From NCBI RefSeq assembly GCF_018873765.1, contig NC_057917.1:53375464-53439463 (forward strand): a stretch of 64,000 nt of DNA. Reading direction: 5' to 3'. How positions within the stretch are numbered: position 1 is the first letter of the stretch; every line of letters starts with the position of its first letter. Both the position numbers and the translations under genes were made by a program. A model generated the notes under the pieces. That model searched no databases, was not told the origin of the DNA, and saw nothing but the letters and a program-made list of their open reading frames with translations. Positions 33,457 to 44,500 of this stretch are shown in pieces. This DNA is from Telopea speciosissima. Its lineage: Eukaryota; Streptophyta; Magnoliopsida; Proteales; Proteaceae.

Positions 33457-34400
33457 CTAGATTAGGGTGAAATAATTTTCCAGGAAGACCCTTGGTGAAG
33501 ATATCGCAAGCTGATCCGAAGAAGTCACAAAGGGAATACAAATCTGCCCATCTTCTAATTTCTCTTTGATGAAATGCCTATCCACCTCAACATGTTTGGT
33601 ATGGTCATGCTGCACCGGGTTGTGTGCTATCTCGATTGCAGCCTTGTTATCGCGAGACAAAGATCATAGGAAGGCGAATAGGGAGACCCAAGTCTTGTAG
33701 CAGCCCTTTAAGCCAAAGTAACTCACAAATTCCTTGTGCCATAGCTCGAATTCAGCTTCGGCACTAGAACGAGCAACTACATTCTGCTTCTTACGCCGTA
33801 ACAAGATTTCCACCTACAAAAGAACAATATCCGAAATGGACTTTCGATCCGTTGAACAAGCCCAATCAAGCATCGGTGTATGCCTCTACCCGTAGGTGAC
33901 CATGTGAGGACAAAAGAATGCCCTTTCCAGGAGCTGACTTCAAATAATGTAGAATACGAAGAACAGCCTCCATATGAGAAGTGTAGGGATCATGCATAAA
34001 TTGACTCACGCACTTACAAGAACAAGCAATGTCCGGACGAGTGTGTGAAAGGTAAATCAGCTTCCCTACAAGTCTTTGGTACCGGCCTTTATCAACAGCT
34101 CACCACCATTTTCCTTGAGCCGAAAAGTGGGATCCATAGGAGTGTCTCAAGGTGGCAGAGCTAGCAACTGGTTTCAGCCAACAAGTCTAGGACATACTTT
34201 CTTTGGGAGAGAAATATGCCTTTTGCAGATCTGGCCACTTCAATCCCAAGAAAGTATCTTAATTTGCCTAGATCTTTAATCTCAAATTCCGGCCAAGGAA
34301 GGTCTTCAATTGTCCGATCTCATCACCATCATTGCCGAGAACCACTATATCATCAACGTAGACTATAAGAACAGTGAGTTTTTCACCAACCCTCTTGATG
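33457..34400 (-). pseudogene. Broken Copia reverse transcriptase and RNase H
   Basis: The polymerase active-site segment LTVLIVYVDDIVVLGND lies on the minus strand at about 34330-34380. Downstream, the RNase H end reads SRDNKAAIEIAHNPVQHDHT and KHVEVDRHFIKEKLEDGQI (33457-33660), typical of the Copia C-terminus. Intervening frames are disrupted. Confidence 0.75.
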
Positions 34401-35771
34401 AAGAGTGTGTGATCAGCATTACTCGCTTATAGCCCACAGAAATCATGGCCTTGTGGAATCGACCAAACCAAGCCCGGGGTAAGCTGTTTAGCCCTATACG
34501 ATGCACACTTCACCTGCACACTTTTCCTCTATTATCACAAGAGAACCCTGGTGGAATGTCCATGTATACCTCCTCCTCTAGTGCTCCATTCGGGAAGGCA
34601 TTTTTAACATCTAGCTTGCAACTCCCAACCAAGGTTGATTGCACAAGATAACAACACACGAATCGTATTCAACTTTGCAACGGTGCAAAGGTCTCCGGTA
34701 GTCTATGCCGTATGTCCGAGTAAAACCCTTGGCAACGAGCCGTACCTTATATCTATCCACGGTGCCATCTACCCTGCTTCACCACAAACACCCATTTACA
34801 TCCAACGGTTTTCTTCCCAGGTGGAAGAACAACAAGCTCCCATGTGCTATTTCTTTTCAAGGCTTCCATTTCTTCCATCATGGCTACCTTCCACTTTCCA
34901 TCCGATAAAGCTTCCCGCCAATTATTAGGAACACGATGTAAGAAAGAGAAGTAACAAAAGCACGAAATGATGGGGAAAGGGAGTCATAAGAGACAACATG
35001 AGATATAGGATCTGAGTACAAGTCCCGACACCTTTCAAAGGGCAATAGGCAAGTCAGAGAAGGAACATTACCAGTGGAGAGGCAGGTTTTGGATCCAGGT
35101 TCGGCAATTGGATGGGTACAGGAGCAATGGATTAAACTCGATTATGTCTCCTTCCATAGGTCTTCATAGTGCTAGCATCAATCCTCCTTTGAAATTCACT
35201 AATGGTCCTCTGTATAGGAGTTTGGGCTTGAGGGTCCGCTCCCCAACAGGAACTCGATCCGACTGGAGTGGTCCGCTCCCCGAACAAGAACTTCTCCTCG
35301 ACTCGGGGGAGGACCGAGAAGTAGGCTGAATGGACTCATTATAGACTGGAGTGGAGGAGGATGCTTACAGTCAACACATCTTCGCTAACACTCTCCCCGA
35401 AGAGGCGGGGACACATAGTAGGAGAGACGCTCATGAAACACAACATCCATCCGACAAAAGTTCGGCGGGATGGAGGGTGATAACATTTATACCCCTTCCG
35501 AGTGGCGAGTACCCCAAGAAAATGCACCGAAGACTACGGGTTCAAGCTTGCCTGGGGACCTGGTATCCGGGTATAGACAAGCGACCAAACACCTTAGGGG
35601 AACAATAAAGGAGGAAGAGCCAAGTAGTAGCTGAGCAGGGGTCTAGAGTGAAGGACCCGGATGGCAGCCTATTAATTCAATAGGCGGCGAGAAGCAGCAT
35701 CCCCAATGAAGCGGGGACGTCCGGCAAGCAAAAGGGCACGAGCGACCTCTAAGAGGCGGCGGTTCTTCCTC

Positions 35772-36412
35772 TCAGCCACACCATTTTGGGGCTGGAGTAT
35801 CAACACACTGGTCTCGATGGAGGATCCACAGGCGGCCAGGTATTTTGGCGACCTTCCATATACTCTCGCCCATTATCACTCTGTAAAATTTGAATAGTGG
35901 TATGAAATTGAGTTTGAACCAGTGGTGAAAGTGCTTGAAAACATGAGAAAACTTCACTTTTGTTGTGCATCGATAAACCCAAGTAAACCTAGAATAGCAA
36001 TCAATAAAGGTGACATACCACCAATGACCGAAAGAGCAACTTTTCTACTAGGACCCCACACATCGGAATGAACAACATGAAATAAAGAAGATGACCTTTT
36101 ATTAGAAATAGGATGGTTGGAACGTGTCTGTTTGGCAAGACACGAGGCTCACAAAAAGTCTTCTTTATTATAAGTTTTGCCTAATGCGGGAAATAAAGTA
36201 GATAAGGTTCCTAAAGGTGGATGTCCTAGTCTAGAGTGCCGTAAGTGTAATTCAGAGGAAAAGATCTTTCGTGAACAAAGCCTAGAAGGTAAAGCCTGTG
36301 TAGATGTAGGATCTCCATCAAGCAAGTACAATCCGCCGTGCACTTTACCCGATCCAATCGTCTTCTCTCGAGTCCATTCTCGAAAAACACAATGAGTAGG
36401 AAAGAATGTCAC
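35772..36412 (-). pseudogene. Broken Copia GAG-pre-integrase and integrase
   Basis: The 36149-36412 frame shows the pre-integrase motif LRHSRLGHPPLGTLSTLFP, the usual H-x-R-L-G-H. Around 35850-35885 the integrase core stretch QSDNGREYMEG is readable but split between frames. Several single-base indels separate the parts. Confidence 0.7.
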
Positions 36413-36613
36413 TTGCGGTTTAAAGATTTAGTAATACTACTAATGGAGAGAAGGTTAGTAGTAAACTTGGGAATATGTAACCACGAAGATAAAGTCAATG
36501 AAGGAGAACAACCAATGGAGCCCTTCCCAGATATGGAGGAGAGGGACCCATCGCAATTTTTACTTTGTCTTTACCGAAGCGGGAAGTAGGTATTAAAAGA
36601 GCTGGAGGAACTG

Positions 36614-37268
36614 TCATGTGATCGAGCTCCAGTCTATGATCCAAGGAGTGGAGACTATCGATGCACAATGACCAAGAAAGGAAATACTTGTATGGGCAAA
36701 GAAGGAACCAGGTGGCGGTAGATGTAGGGGGCAGCAGATGTGTTCAACAGATGCCGGAGAGCTGAAGTTCTTCCGGGAGAAACCAATGTCAGTAGTGGGA
36801 GTTGAAGCTACACTTTGTGTGATTGGCCTTGTTTTTAGATTTAGCACGACCACGTTTGCTCTCAAAATCAATAGGCTTCCCATGAAGTTTCCACCACGAG
36901 CCTTAGTGTGATATGGTTTGTGGCAATGATCACACTTCACGAGGCTCTTTACTAGCGCGATGGCAGCAACATTATCGCGAAGTGTCGGTGTGATGGAACC
37001 AGAGAGTCCGTAAAGCTGATCTCAACCTTAGGAGTAATCATCATAGCAACCCTCCTTGTCTCTTCACTGTGAACATATGAAAAGGTTTCCTCCAAAGTGG
37101 GAAAAGGAACCCGACCAAGAACTGCACCCGAATAGGGTCATAATCATCATTAAGTCCAGCCAGGAAGTCATAGACTTGAAACCGATCCACATAAGTGTGG
37201 TAGGTCAATATCTCGCGCGATGAGTAAGCGGGAATCAAGCATAGTGATCCGCTTGCTGCCATAAGCAC
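36614..37268 (-). pseudogene. Broken Copia gag
   Basis: Two minus-strand frames carry recognisable gag: DRFQVYDFLAGLNDDYDPIR (37041-37268), then a zinc-knuckle start KCDHCHKPYHT (CX2CX4H) near 36940. The latter's final cysteine falls in another frame because of an indel. They belong to the element at 33189-38560. Confidence 0.7.
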
Positions 37269-38916
37269 TTGAGGGCAGCATAGTACTTGGTGATTGTCAT
37301 CTCTTTCCGGGTAGTGTTTTGAAGAGTCTTTCGGATCTCATAAACTCGAGCACCACCCCCTGAATGACCATAAGTACCCTTGACAGCAATCCATATCCGA
37401 GTCGCATTGTCAAGGAGAAGGTCGATTAGAAATGTCGATGGTCATAGAATTCAGAACAAAAGACATCACCATCGCATCATTAGCTGCCCATTTAGTGCGG
37501 GCAGCCCCTTCTTCGATGGGCTGTTTGGTGATACGAGAAGGTGGCCAGTGAGTCCCCTGCCCCCACGGTGAGGGCTAAGGATCGGCCCAAATCGGATAAT
37601 TGGTACCATCTAGTTTTATGGCAGCAACATAGGGTAGGAAATCAGTCCTCGTCTGATCTCCTCCATGAGCAGCTGATGTAACCTCGAGTCACCCATGATG
37701 CAGCAAGGTAAAATTCGAGTTTTTGAAAAAAGCTGAATTTTCAAAAATTCTGCGTAGTCGATCTGAAATTGGATAGAATTCTGATCTTCAAAAAACAGCA
37801 GGAATTCAAGGCTGAAACAGTGTCAGTACAACAATATAACCAGGGAATAATCCCTCAAAAAATCTTCCCAAACAGCAGCCTAGAAGAACCAAATCGATAA
37901 AGTGTCGGGTTTTGCAAAACCCACGCAGTTGAGATCGATAAGAAGGGGAAAGAGGCTGCAGCTGTGGGGTCTTCAATCAATGTGAAATCAGAGAGGATAG
38001 ATGCTGTCGTAGGCCTGCATTGATGCTCCAAAGAAACCAATCGATCTCCCAACTGTTATGAGATCGATCTCCAAAAAAAACTGAAGCAATCCTGAATCGC
38101 AGAGAGAGATAATGGCAGCAGCTATCGATCTGAATTAGGTTTTAAAATTGAGGTGAGATGGAGGGCAGCACTCGAACCATAGATGGATCACCTCATGGAT
38201 GCTGCCCTAAAAAGGGTTGAATGGATCAAAGGAAGAGAAGAGAGAAGGGAGAAGGGAGAGGAGAGGAATCAAGGGAAAAGGGTTTTTTTGAACAATCGAG
38301 TAGGTCTTAAAAGTTAAAACCCTAGCTTTGATACCATGTTTAGAACTAGAATACTAAAACCAGAACAGAGAAAACTTGAATGATCTATTGTGATCACCCA
38401 GGCACCTTTATTTATAATGCTGGAATATGAAATTACATGACCAAAATACCCCTGCCTAGCCGATACAGCTAGGCAGTACATAAACAACTATAAAACATAA
38501 TAATAAAGCACCCAAAAGACCAGAATACCCCCACGGTATTCTGGTTTACATTATTCAACACTTAGTATCCATTTTTCTCTTTTCCATTGCCCGGGGGGGG
38601 GGGAGTTTATTCCAAGAATAAACTAGCAGATCTGGAATCCAAACTACTTATATGAGAAGTACTTGTTGAACATTCGCAGGAGAGAGCCCAAAACCTAATT
38701 CTTCATTTATTATTCTCTTTGGCAGTCTTTCAATTCTGTGGAACCCCATAGGTGATTATATAATTCACAAAAGTCGTGGAGCACACATAAATGAAGCCAT
38801 TTCAAAGGACTGTTTTATCTGTGAACCCAACTATCAGCAATGCAAAGCACCAAGGATCAGGTTAAACAATGGTGCTGTGAAGTTGTTAAGAATACCGCAG
38901 GGGTATTATTGTCCCT

Positions 38917-39215
38917 GTGGTAATGTGTTAGATGTTGTCACGAGTGGAGGTTTGTCCCAATGTGATATAGTTGGTTTGTGTTAGGTTTTTAGTTCCTTTA
39001 TGCTTTCTACTTTCCTAGTTAGACTAGATCCTTAGTTTCCTAAATTATAGTTAGACTAGGATTTCTCTTTCTTATTTTCGCACTGTGGTTGTAATTGCTT
39101 GGTTTTGATTATTATAAATATACGATGGAGGGAGGCTGCCTAGTATCATCGACTACTTTTCTCTTAGGCAGTCTCCTTTCTTCTCTTTGGCAGGTACTGG
39201 TTACAGATTCTGGGT
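38917..39215 (+). repeat. Possible solo LTR fragment
   Basis: The order of elements is LTR-like: a region with TTAGACTAG / CCTTAGTTTCCTA repeats, a TATAAATATA box at about 39114 and a leader with TTAGGCAGTCTC. No paired copy or target duplication was found in the window, so this rests on layout only. Confidence 0.3.
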
Positions 39216-39890
39216 TTGTTACAGGTGCAAATGGCATGCCTCAGCCTACATTACTACAACTGATAAGTCATGATTGCTCCAAGAAAATAAGAGTTGAATT
39301 TTGAACCTATAAGTATGTGGAGTTATTTTCCATTTGTTCATAATTCAGTTTTATTTTGTTCTTCTGCCACCAATTCCATAAAAAAATCTCCTTATAGGCA
39401 GGATTTTAAGCATTGCAGAAGATACTGAATGAGAAACTAGTAGGACTGATATCATCATCAGGATGGAAAACTAAAAACAGCATCCATGACCTAGATTTCA
39501 AGAATTAGGACAGACATCCATGTTCCCCATGTGGTATCCAGTTTTTATCTAAGCCTGAGCATCTCAGAATGCACCCAAAGCATATCTAAGCATCTCCCAC
39601 CCAAGTACTTTGATGATTCCTTCTGAGGACTAACAAACAGAGAAATTTACCTAAATACATGGATAATAGCATCCAGTGATTATGGGCGTTTATGCTATAA
39701 ATGTTATAAAGTTATAATATTGTCTCTTGGATAGATTTTCCTTTGACTATTTTTTTTCCAGATTTCCTTTTTCTGTCACATTACAAGAATGGGTTGATTG
39801 ATGCCTTCAAAACTAAAGGAAACTTAAGCCTATATAGAATAACACGACGTGCTGCAAAGAATGATATTGTATATGGCTATATGCTACTTT

Positions 39891-40061
39891 AAAAAAAGGC
39901 CGTACCCAGTGCATGAGGCTCCCGCCACTGCAGGGTCTGGGGAGGGTCATAATGTATGCAGTCCTACCCCTGCTTTCACAAAGTGGCTGTTTCCAGACTT
40001 GAACCTGTGACCACTTGGTCACCATGGAGAAACCTATACCGTTGCATCGAGGCCCGCCCTC
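39891..40061 (-). mobile_element. Au-type SINE, full length
   Basis: The minus strand reads GGGCCTCGATGCAACGGTAT (tRNA-like A box), GGTTCAAGTCT (B box), CAGACCCTGCAGTGGCGGGA and GCACTGGGTACGGCC, ending in a short T run. This is the structure of the plant Au SINE family. It is flanked by an exact 17-bp duplication TGGCTATATGCTACTTT (39874-39890 and 40062-40078). It is Pol III-type, non-coding and depends on a LINE for movement. Confidence 0.9.
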
Positions 40062-40098
40062 TGGCTATATGCTACTTTCAGCATATCAAATTGTCTTA

Positions 40099-41241
40099 GG
40101 GAAATTTTCATCGACACCCCCTCCGATGGACCATTAAATTAATGCCACCCCTGTAAGGGCCAATACATCAATTTTGGCCCAAAAAAGAAGTGCAATTAAA
40201 ATGACTAAACTACCCTTTGCTTAAAACATAAAAAACCCAGCCCCAACCTATCGAATCATCTCTTGAATAACCCTGGAATTAACTGACTGGCTCCATCAGG
40301 GTATAGTTTGAAAGAGAAGAACCCTGGAGCAGGATCCATTGAATTCTTCAATTAAAAAATGAGCCCAATCTTTCCACCCAGCAACCAAGTGTCGGTTGGG
40401 TGATCAAAGCTCTTCCAGATTAAATTAGACGAAATTGAGACATTTCTCAAAACAAGATTTCCAGAGTCAAGAAGTGCTACCTCAGTAAAATTGATCAAGG
40501 ATGTGGAGATCAAATTTGTAGACCAGATAACGGTGTTCAATGAGTTGAGGATGACTACATTCCCATTCTCTAACAGCTTCAGTTGTGAGGAATGCTTATA
40601 GGAGAGGGGTTTGTCTCTGTTTGCCACCCAAATGACCGTCCTCTCCGACGAGATCTTTCTGTACCAGATACCGATGTAGTAATTCTCAGACTTATCATCT
40701 GGTGTAAAAAAACCCAATTCGAAGTTCCCATCTCCTTCAGAGACAATGGTCTGATCTCCAGAAATAGATTCACCAATAGAGAGGGATGCCAGCTCCGACA
40801 GAGAGGTGGGTGTTGTTGAGAGAGAAGCAGAGAACCAGAACAGAGAGGCAAAAACATGCTCTGATTCTCGCACCCATCATCATTGCATACCACAAAAGCA
40901 CTGAGAGATAAGCTAGATTTTTAGTAGACGAAGAAGAGGAGGACAAGAAGAAGAAGAAGATAACATCAAGGCTGTCGACCCTCTCCTTGAACACCAGGGT
41001 TTTGAAACCCTAAAATGGGAATATTCCCTCTCTGATTCCTTATTCCATTGATTAATATAAAAAAGGAAAAAAGGTAACAAGGGTAAAATAGTCTTTACAA
41101 AAATATTAAGATGCTGACATCACTAATTAACAGTTCAAAGGCTTTTTCCTTTAGTTTTTGGGCCAAAATTGATATATTGGCCTTTACAGGGGTGGCATTA
41201 ATTTAACGGTCCATCGGAGGGGGTGTTGATGAAAATTTCCC
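40099..41241. mobile_element. Pack-MULE carrying a receptor-kinase gene fragment
   Basis: Terminal inverted repeats of about 87 bp, with roughly four mismatches, start GGGAAATTTTCATC and end (inverted) with TTTTGGCCCAAAAA. An exact 9-bp duplication ATTGTCTTA flanks them (40090-40098 and 41242-41250), which is the size typical of Mutator-like elements. No transposase is present. Instead, the 970-bp interior is largely a fragment of a G-type lectin S-receptor-like kinase gene (next entry). TIR length, TSD size and captured host sequence together define a Pack-MULE. Confidence 0.88.
40352..40888 (-). pseudogene. Captured 5' fragment of a G-type lectin receptor kinase
   Basis: Two minus-strand frames belong together. 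The first encodes a signal peptide (MMMGARIRACFCLSVLVLCF, from about 40888). The second, after a 1-nt frame change near 40775, encodes the bulb-type lectin domain: SIGESISGDQTIVSEGDGNF, ELGFFTPDDKSENYYIGIWY, VIWVANRDKPLS, then DSGNLVLRN and LIWKSFDHPTDTWL. The sequence stops there, before the S-locus glycoprotein, PAN and kinase domains. It lies wholly inside the Pack-MULE. Given the frameshift and truncation it is not expected to make a receptor; small RNA or a decoy-type secreted product cannot be excluded. Confidence 0.8.
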
Positions 41242-41508
41242 ATTGTCTTAACACATACTTCTGAGGCCCAACTCAGAACTGTTCTTGAGAGCTTGTATAA
41301 GGGAAGGAACATGTAGCCACAAAATTTTAGATTTCAGATAGAGGAAGAACAATTGGGCTAAGGCTGAGTTTGTTGTTGTTATATAGAGGACGAATAAGGA
41401 CATGGATGATGCTACAAATCTCATTATATAGTTATATATTGAAAAAAACATTACCAAAGCATGATAACTTTCAAACTTCCAAGATTTAAGATTACCTTGC
41501 GTAGAACA

Positions 41509-44500
41509 TTACTTTTTTCTCCACAAGTTCATGAAATCATCTGCAATAGATTTTAGATTTCCCCAAATGTTTGATCTCTTTTGCAACTGATCTTCTTCCT
41601 TCTCCTTTCTGTCTCTGGCCACAATTAGCATATTGCATTAAGTTTCGAGTAATGATGGTAGGAGGAAAGACAACATGTTATATTAGAAATACAGGATAAC
41701 AGAAAAGAGTAGTTAAAATAAATAAAGTTAGGTTTCAAGTTGTTAAAATGCAATACCACCAATGCTGGAATTGGATGTAAGAAATGTTTCAGTAAATCAG
41801 TTATCAGTCACCATCCTATTTGAGAGATGTGAGTCATTCTTTTGAGAAATGGATTTCTCTAGGCATATGGCTTTTGCTTGAATGTGTGCGAAATTGGAGC
41901 ACAAAGATAAATTATATAGTTGCCTCCCATTCTAGGGCCATAAAAGCCCTTCTTCATGGAGATATAACTATGGACTGCAACATTCTTAGCATTTACGTTT
42001 TCTTTATCACATGTAGAACCTCAAGACTCAAGTTCATCTTTCAGCTACCTAGGTTATTGCAATTAAATACTGACATATGACTGACAGCAGCTTGATTTCC
42101 AAGGCGGCAATTATGAAATGTATCTATCAGAATAGCAATAAAAAGAAACAAGAAGCTAACCTTTGAAATTTATCTGATTCAGGGGCATGAGAAGTCTCTT
42201 GCACAACTTCTCCCCATGGACCATTTGAATCTAGCAAGCCCTTTGGTAGAAGTTCCGGATTTTTTACTAACTTGTTGTTCAGAATGTGAAAGTAAAACTT
42301 CCTTGCTCTCCAGTTTTATCTGATGAAAAAGAGCTTCAACAGAATTAGAATGATCATACTGTGTATAAAACAAACTAAATCTATAATTAAACTAAAAATC
42401 AGACTGGAATCCACCCTCCCAAATTAGAAAAGCATTATAATTACAGATATTTGACTAGTAAAAAGACAATAGTCACCCCCCCTCCCATGCCAAACATCCT
42501 CATACAGAGATTTCAAAATACATTAATTTAATAGGTAGTAGAGCAGATATCTTGGCAAGTTAAACCCTGACTGAAAAATCTAAACCACCCAAAATAACAT
42601 ATTCTGAAGGAAAATTTGTAATTTATGAGAAGAAAGCTTAAGATCAGTTATGTTCATCCTGTCAGTCTATTTCAGACCTAGAACATCTATCTGGTCAGTT
42701 TCAAACGATGGTTAGAGAAATTAGGTCCAAAACCTCCATAAATGTCAGCCACATTCAAGGTTTCAATCCTCCTGATCCAAACTCTCAAATGGAAAACCTG
42801 AATAAATAATAACAACAAATTCCATGGATTTTTAAGGCTTGCTGTGACAAAAGGGCTTACATTTTCTTTAGACAAAACCTCCATGATCATTGTGGAAACT
42901 TGTGCCTTTTCTTTTGCTTCAAAATGTGTACCACTGGCCCCATCCCTCGTGGTATTAATCATGGTTTGAGTGTCTTCGTCAACTCCCAACTTCTGCTCCG
43001 AAAGAGTACAACCAATTGTACTTTCAGAACTTGAAACCTCTCCGACTTCAGTAAAAAAATCTCTGGCTATCTGCTTCTACTTCTTTTCTCAGTATACTTT
43101 CTTGCATCCTGTTAGTAGGGGATACTTTGAATTTGTATCCTAGTTCCTGAATAATCTGCCTAAGAACATAATAAGAACCACCCAGGTATTTTCTAGCAAT
43201 CGAAGGGGGAGGGAATTCTCCTGAATTATCTGCCCTATACATGCAAAAATGACCGTGACAAGTGTTTCAATCAAAGATTCATGGGGCACATGCCTTGATC
43301 TCCAGAGTGATTGATCACAATCTTACAAACCACACTTAACTCCATCATATCACAGCTCAGAGAAAACACAAAATTGAGCTAGTTTTCATTCTCCATCACC
43401 CTTCAGTTAAAGAAACACAAGGGTATGCCAGGAAAAGTAATTAAAATTCCTAAGGCTCCGACCAATAACTGAAATCCCTATTTGTATACCAGAAGAATTA
43501 AAACACTTGATGAACCCCCACGGAGTTCAGCTTGAGTTAAAAGTATGAAAGACAACCACATGCGTATCTAATGATGATTGACAAATAATGGGGAAAAACA
43601 AACAGTTTAAAAACGCAATTAAGTGGAAAACAAGTAAAAAAGACTAAAGAAATTCTGAAAAAGTAGGTAGTTGAATTGTTCAAATTGGTAACATTGTTTC
43701 AGAAAAGGTGAATTTGGTGAATTTCTAAGTCCACAAATTTTTTAGAACATTCTTCTGAGGAATGTTGAATAAGTGTGTCTAAAATGCAAGACCAACAAGA
43801 GAGTCTTATCCTCTTTAAATGGTCAACCACATACATAATCTGTCAGCTTAAGCAGAGCAGTAAACCAATTTCTTTGCACACATTTCTCTTCATAATCCAA
43901 AAGAGCTTCAAAATAAGAAAACTACAATCAACTCTTACAATGACCAATGGTCAACCCCATAACTATTTGAAATCCATACTTTAGTAACCATGTTTACGAA
44001 AGAAAATAGGATCATACATTGACATCCAGAAACATGATAGGCGTTAATTTTCTAAAGCAACATTGATTTACAGAATTGACCACAAAAATAGCAAAAGTAT
44101 AACTTCCATAGATCCTAATGTAAGGTAGATAAGAGGTCATACTTGTCAATAAAGGATATCACCATTGCACGGCGTTCATCTTTTGATGGTCTCTTCCGGT
44201 GCCTCTGAGGTTCAGATGCATTAGAAGGATCAGGGGCAGCAAAAAACCTTGCATGATACTGAATATTTGGTTCATGTACAGAATCATATGTCTTGGGGGA
44301 CACTGCCATTTAACAAGGTCACACAATATTAAATATTAAGAAACTGAGAACACCAATATCAGCAAGAATAAAAGAATTGACAAAATGAAACAACTAAGAA
44401 GCAATAGCTTATCCATGAAACTGATAAATCTTAAAAACTACGAAATATGAGACATAAATAAAGGCAGAAAGAGGAACCAATTACAGATAATTCAGGCTGT

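Larger units (their letters stand above)
33189..38560 (-). mobile_element. Copia LTR retrotransposon, full structure, coding region broken
   Basis: LTRs of 224 bp lie at 33189-33412 and 38337-38560, about 96% identical by eye (roughly nine differences). They are flanked by the duplication CTTAG (33184-33188 and 38561-38565). On the minus strand the 5' LTR is followed by a primer site, TGGTATCAAAGCTAGG, and the 3' LTR is preceded by the purine tract ACTTGAGGGGAG. Gene order is Copia-type: gag (near 37270-36900), GAG-pre-integrase (36412-36149), integrase (near 35880), reverse transcriptase with YVDD (34349-34360) and RNase H (33660-33457). Frames change every few hundred bases, so the element cannot encode a working polyprotein. 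Confidence 0.88.

Noticed and set aside
34635-35608. Several plus-strand frames of 60-97 codons
   Set aside because: They are shadows of the minus-strand Copia polyprotein at 33189-38560.
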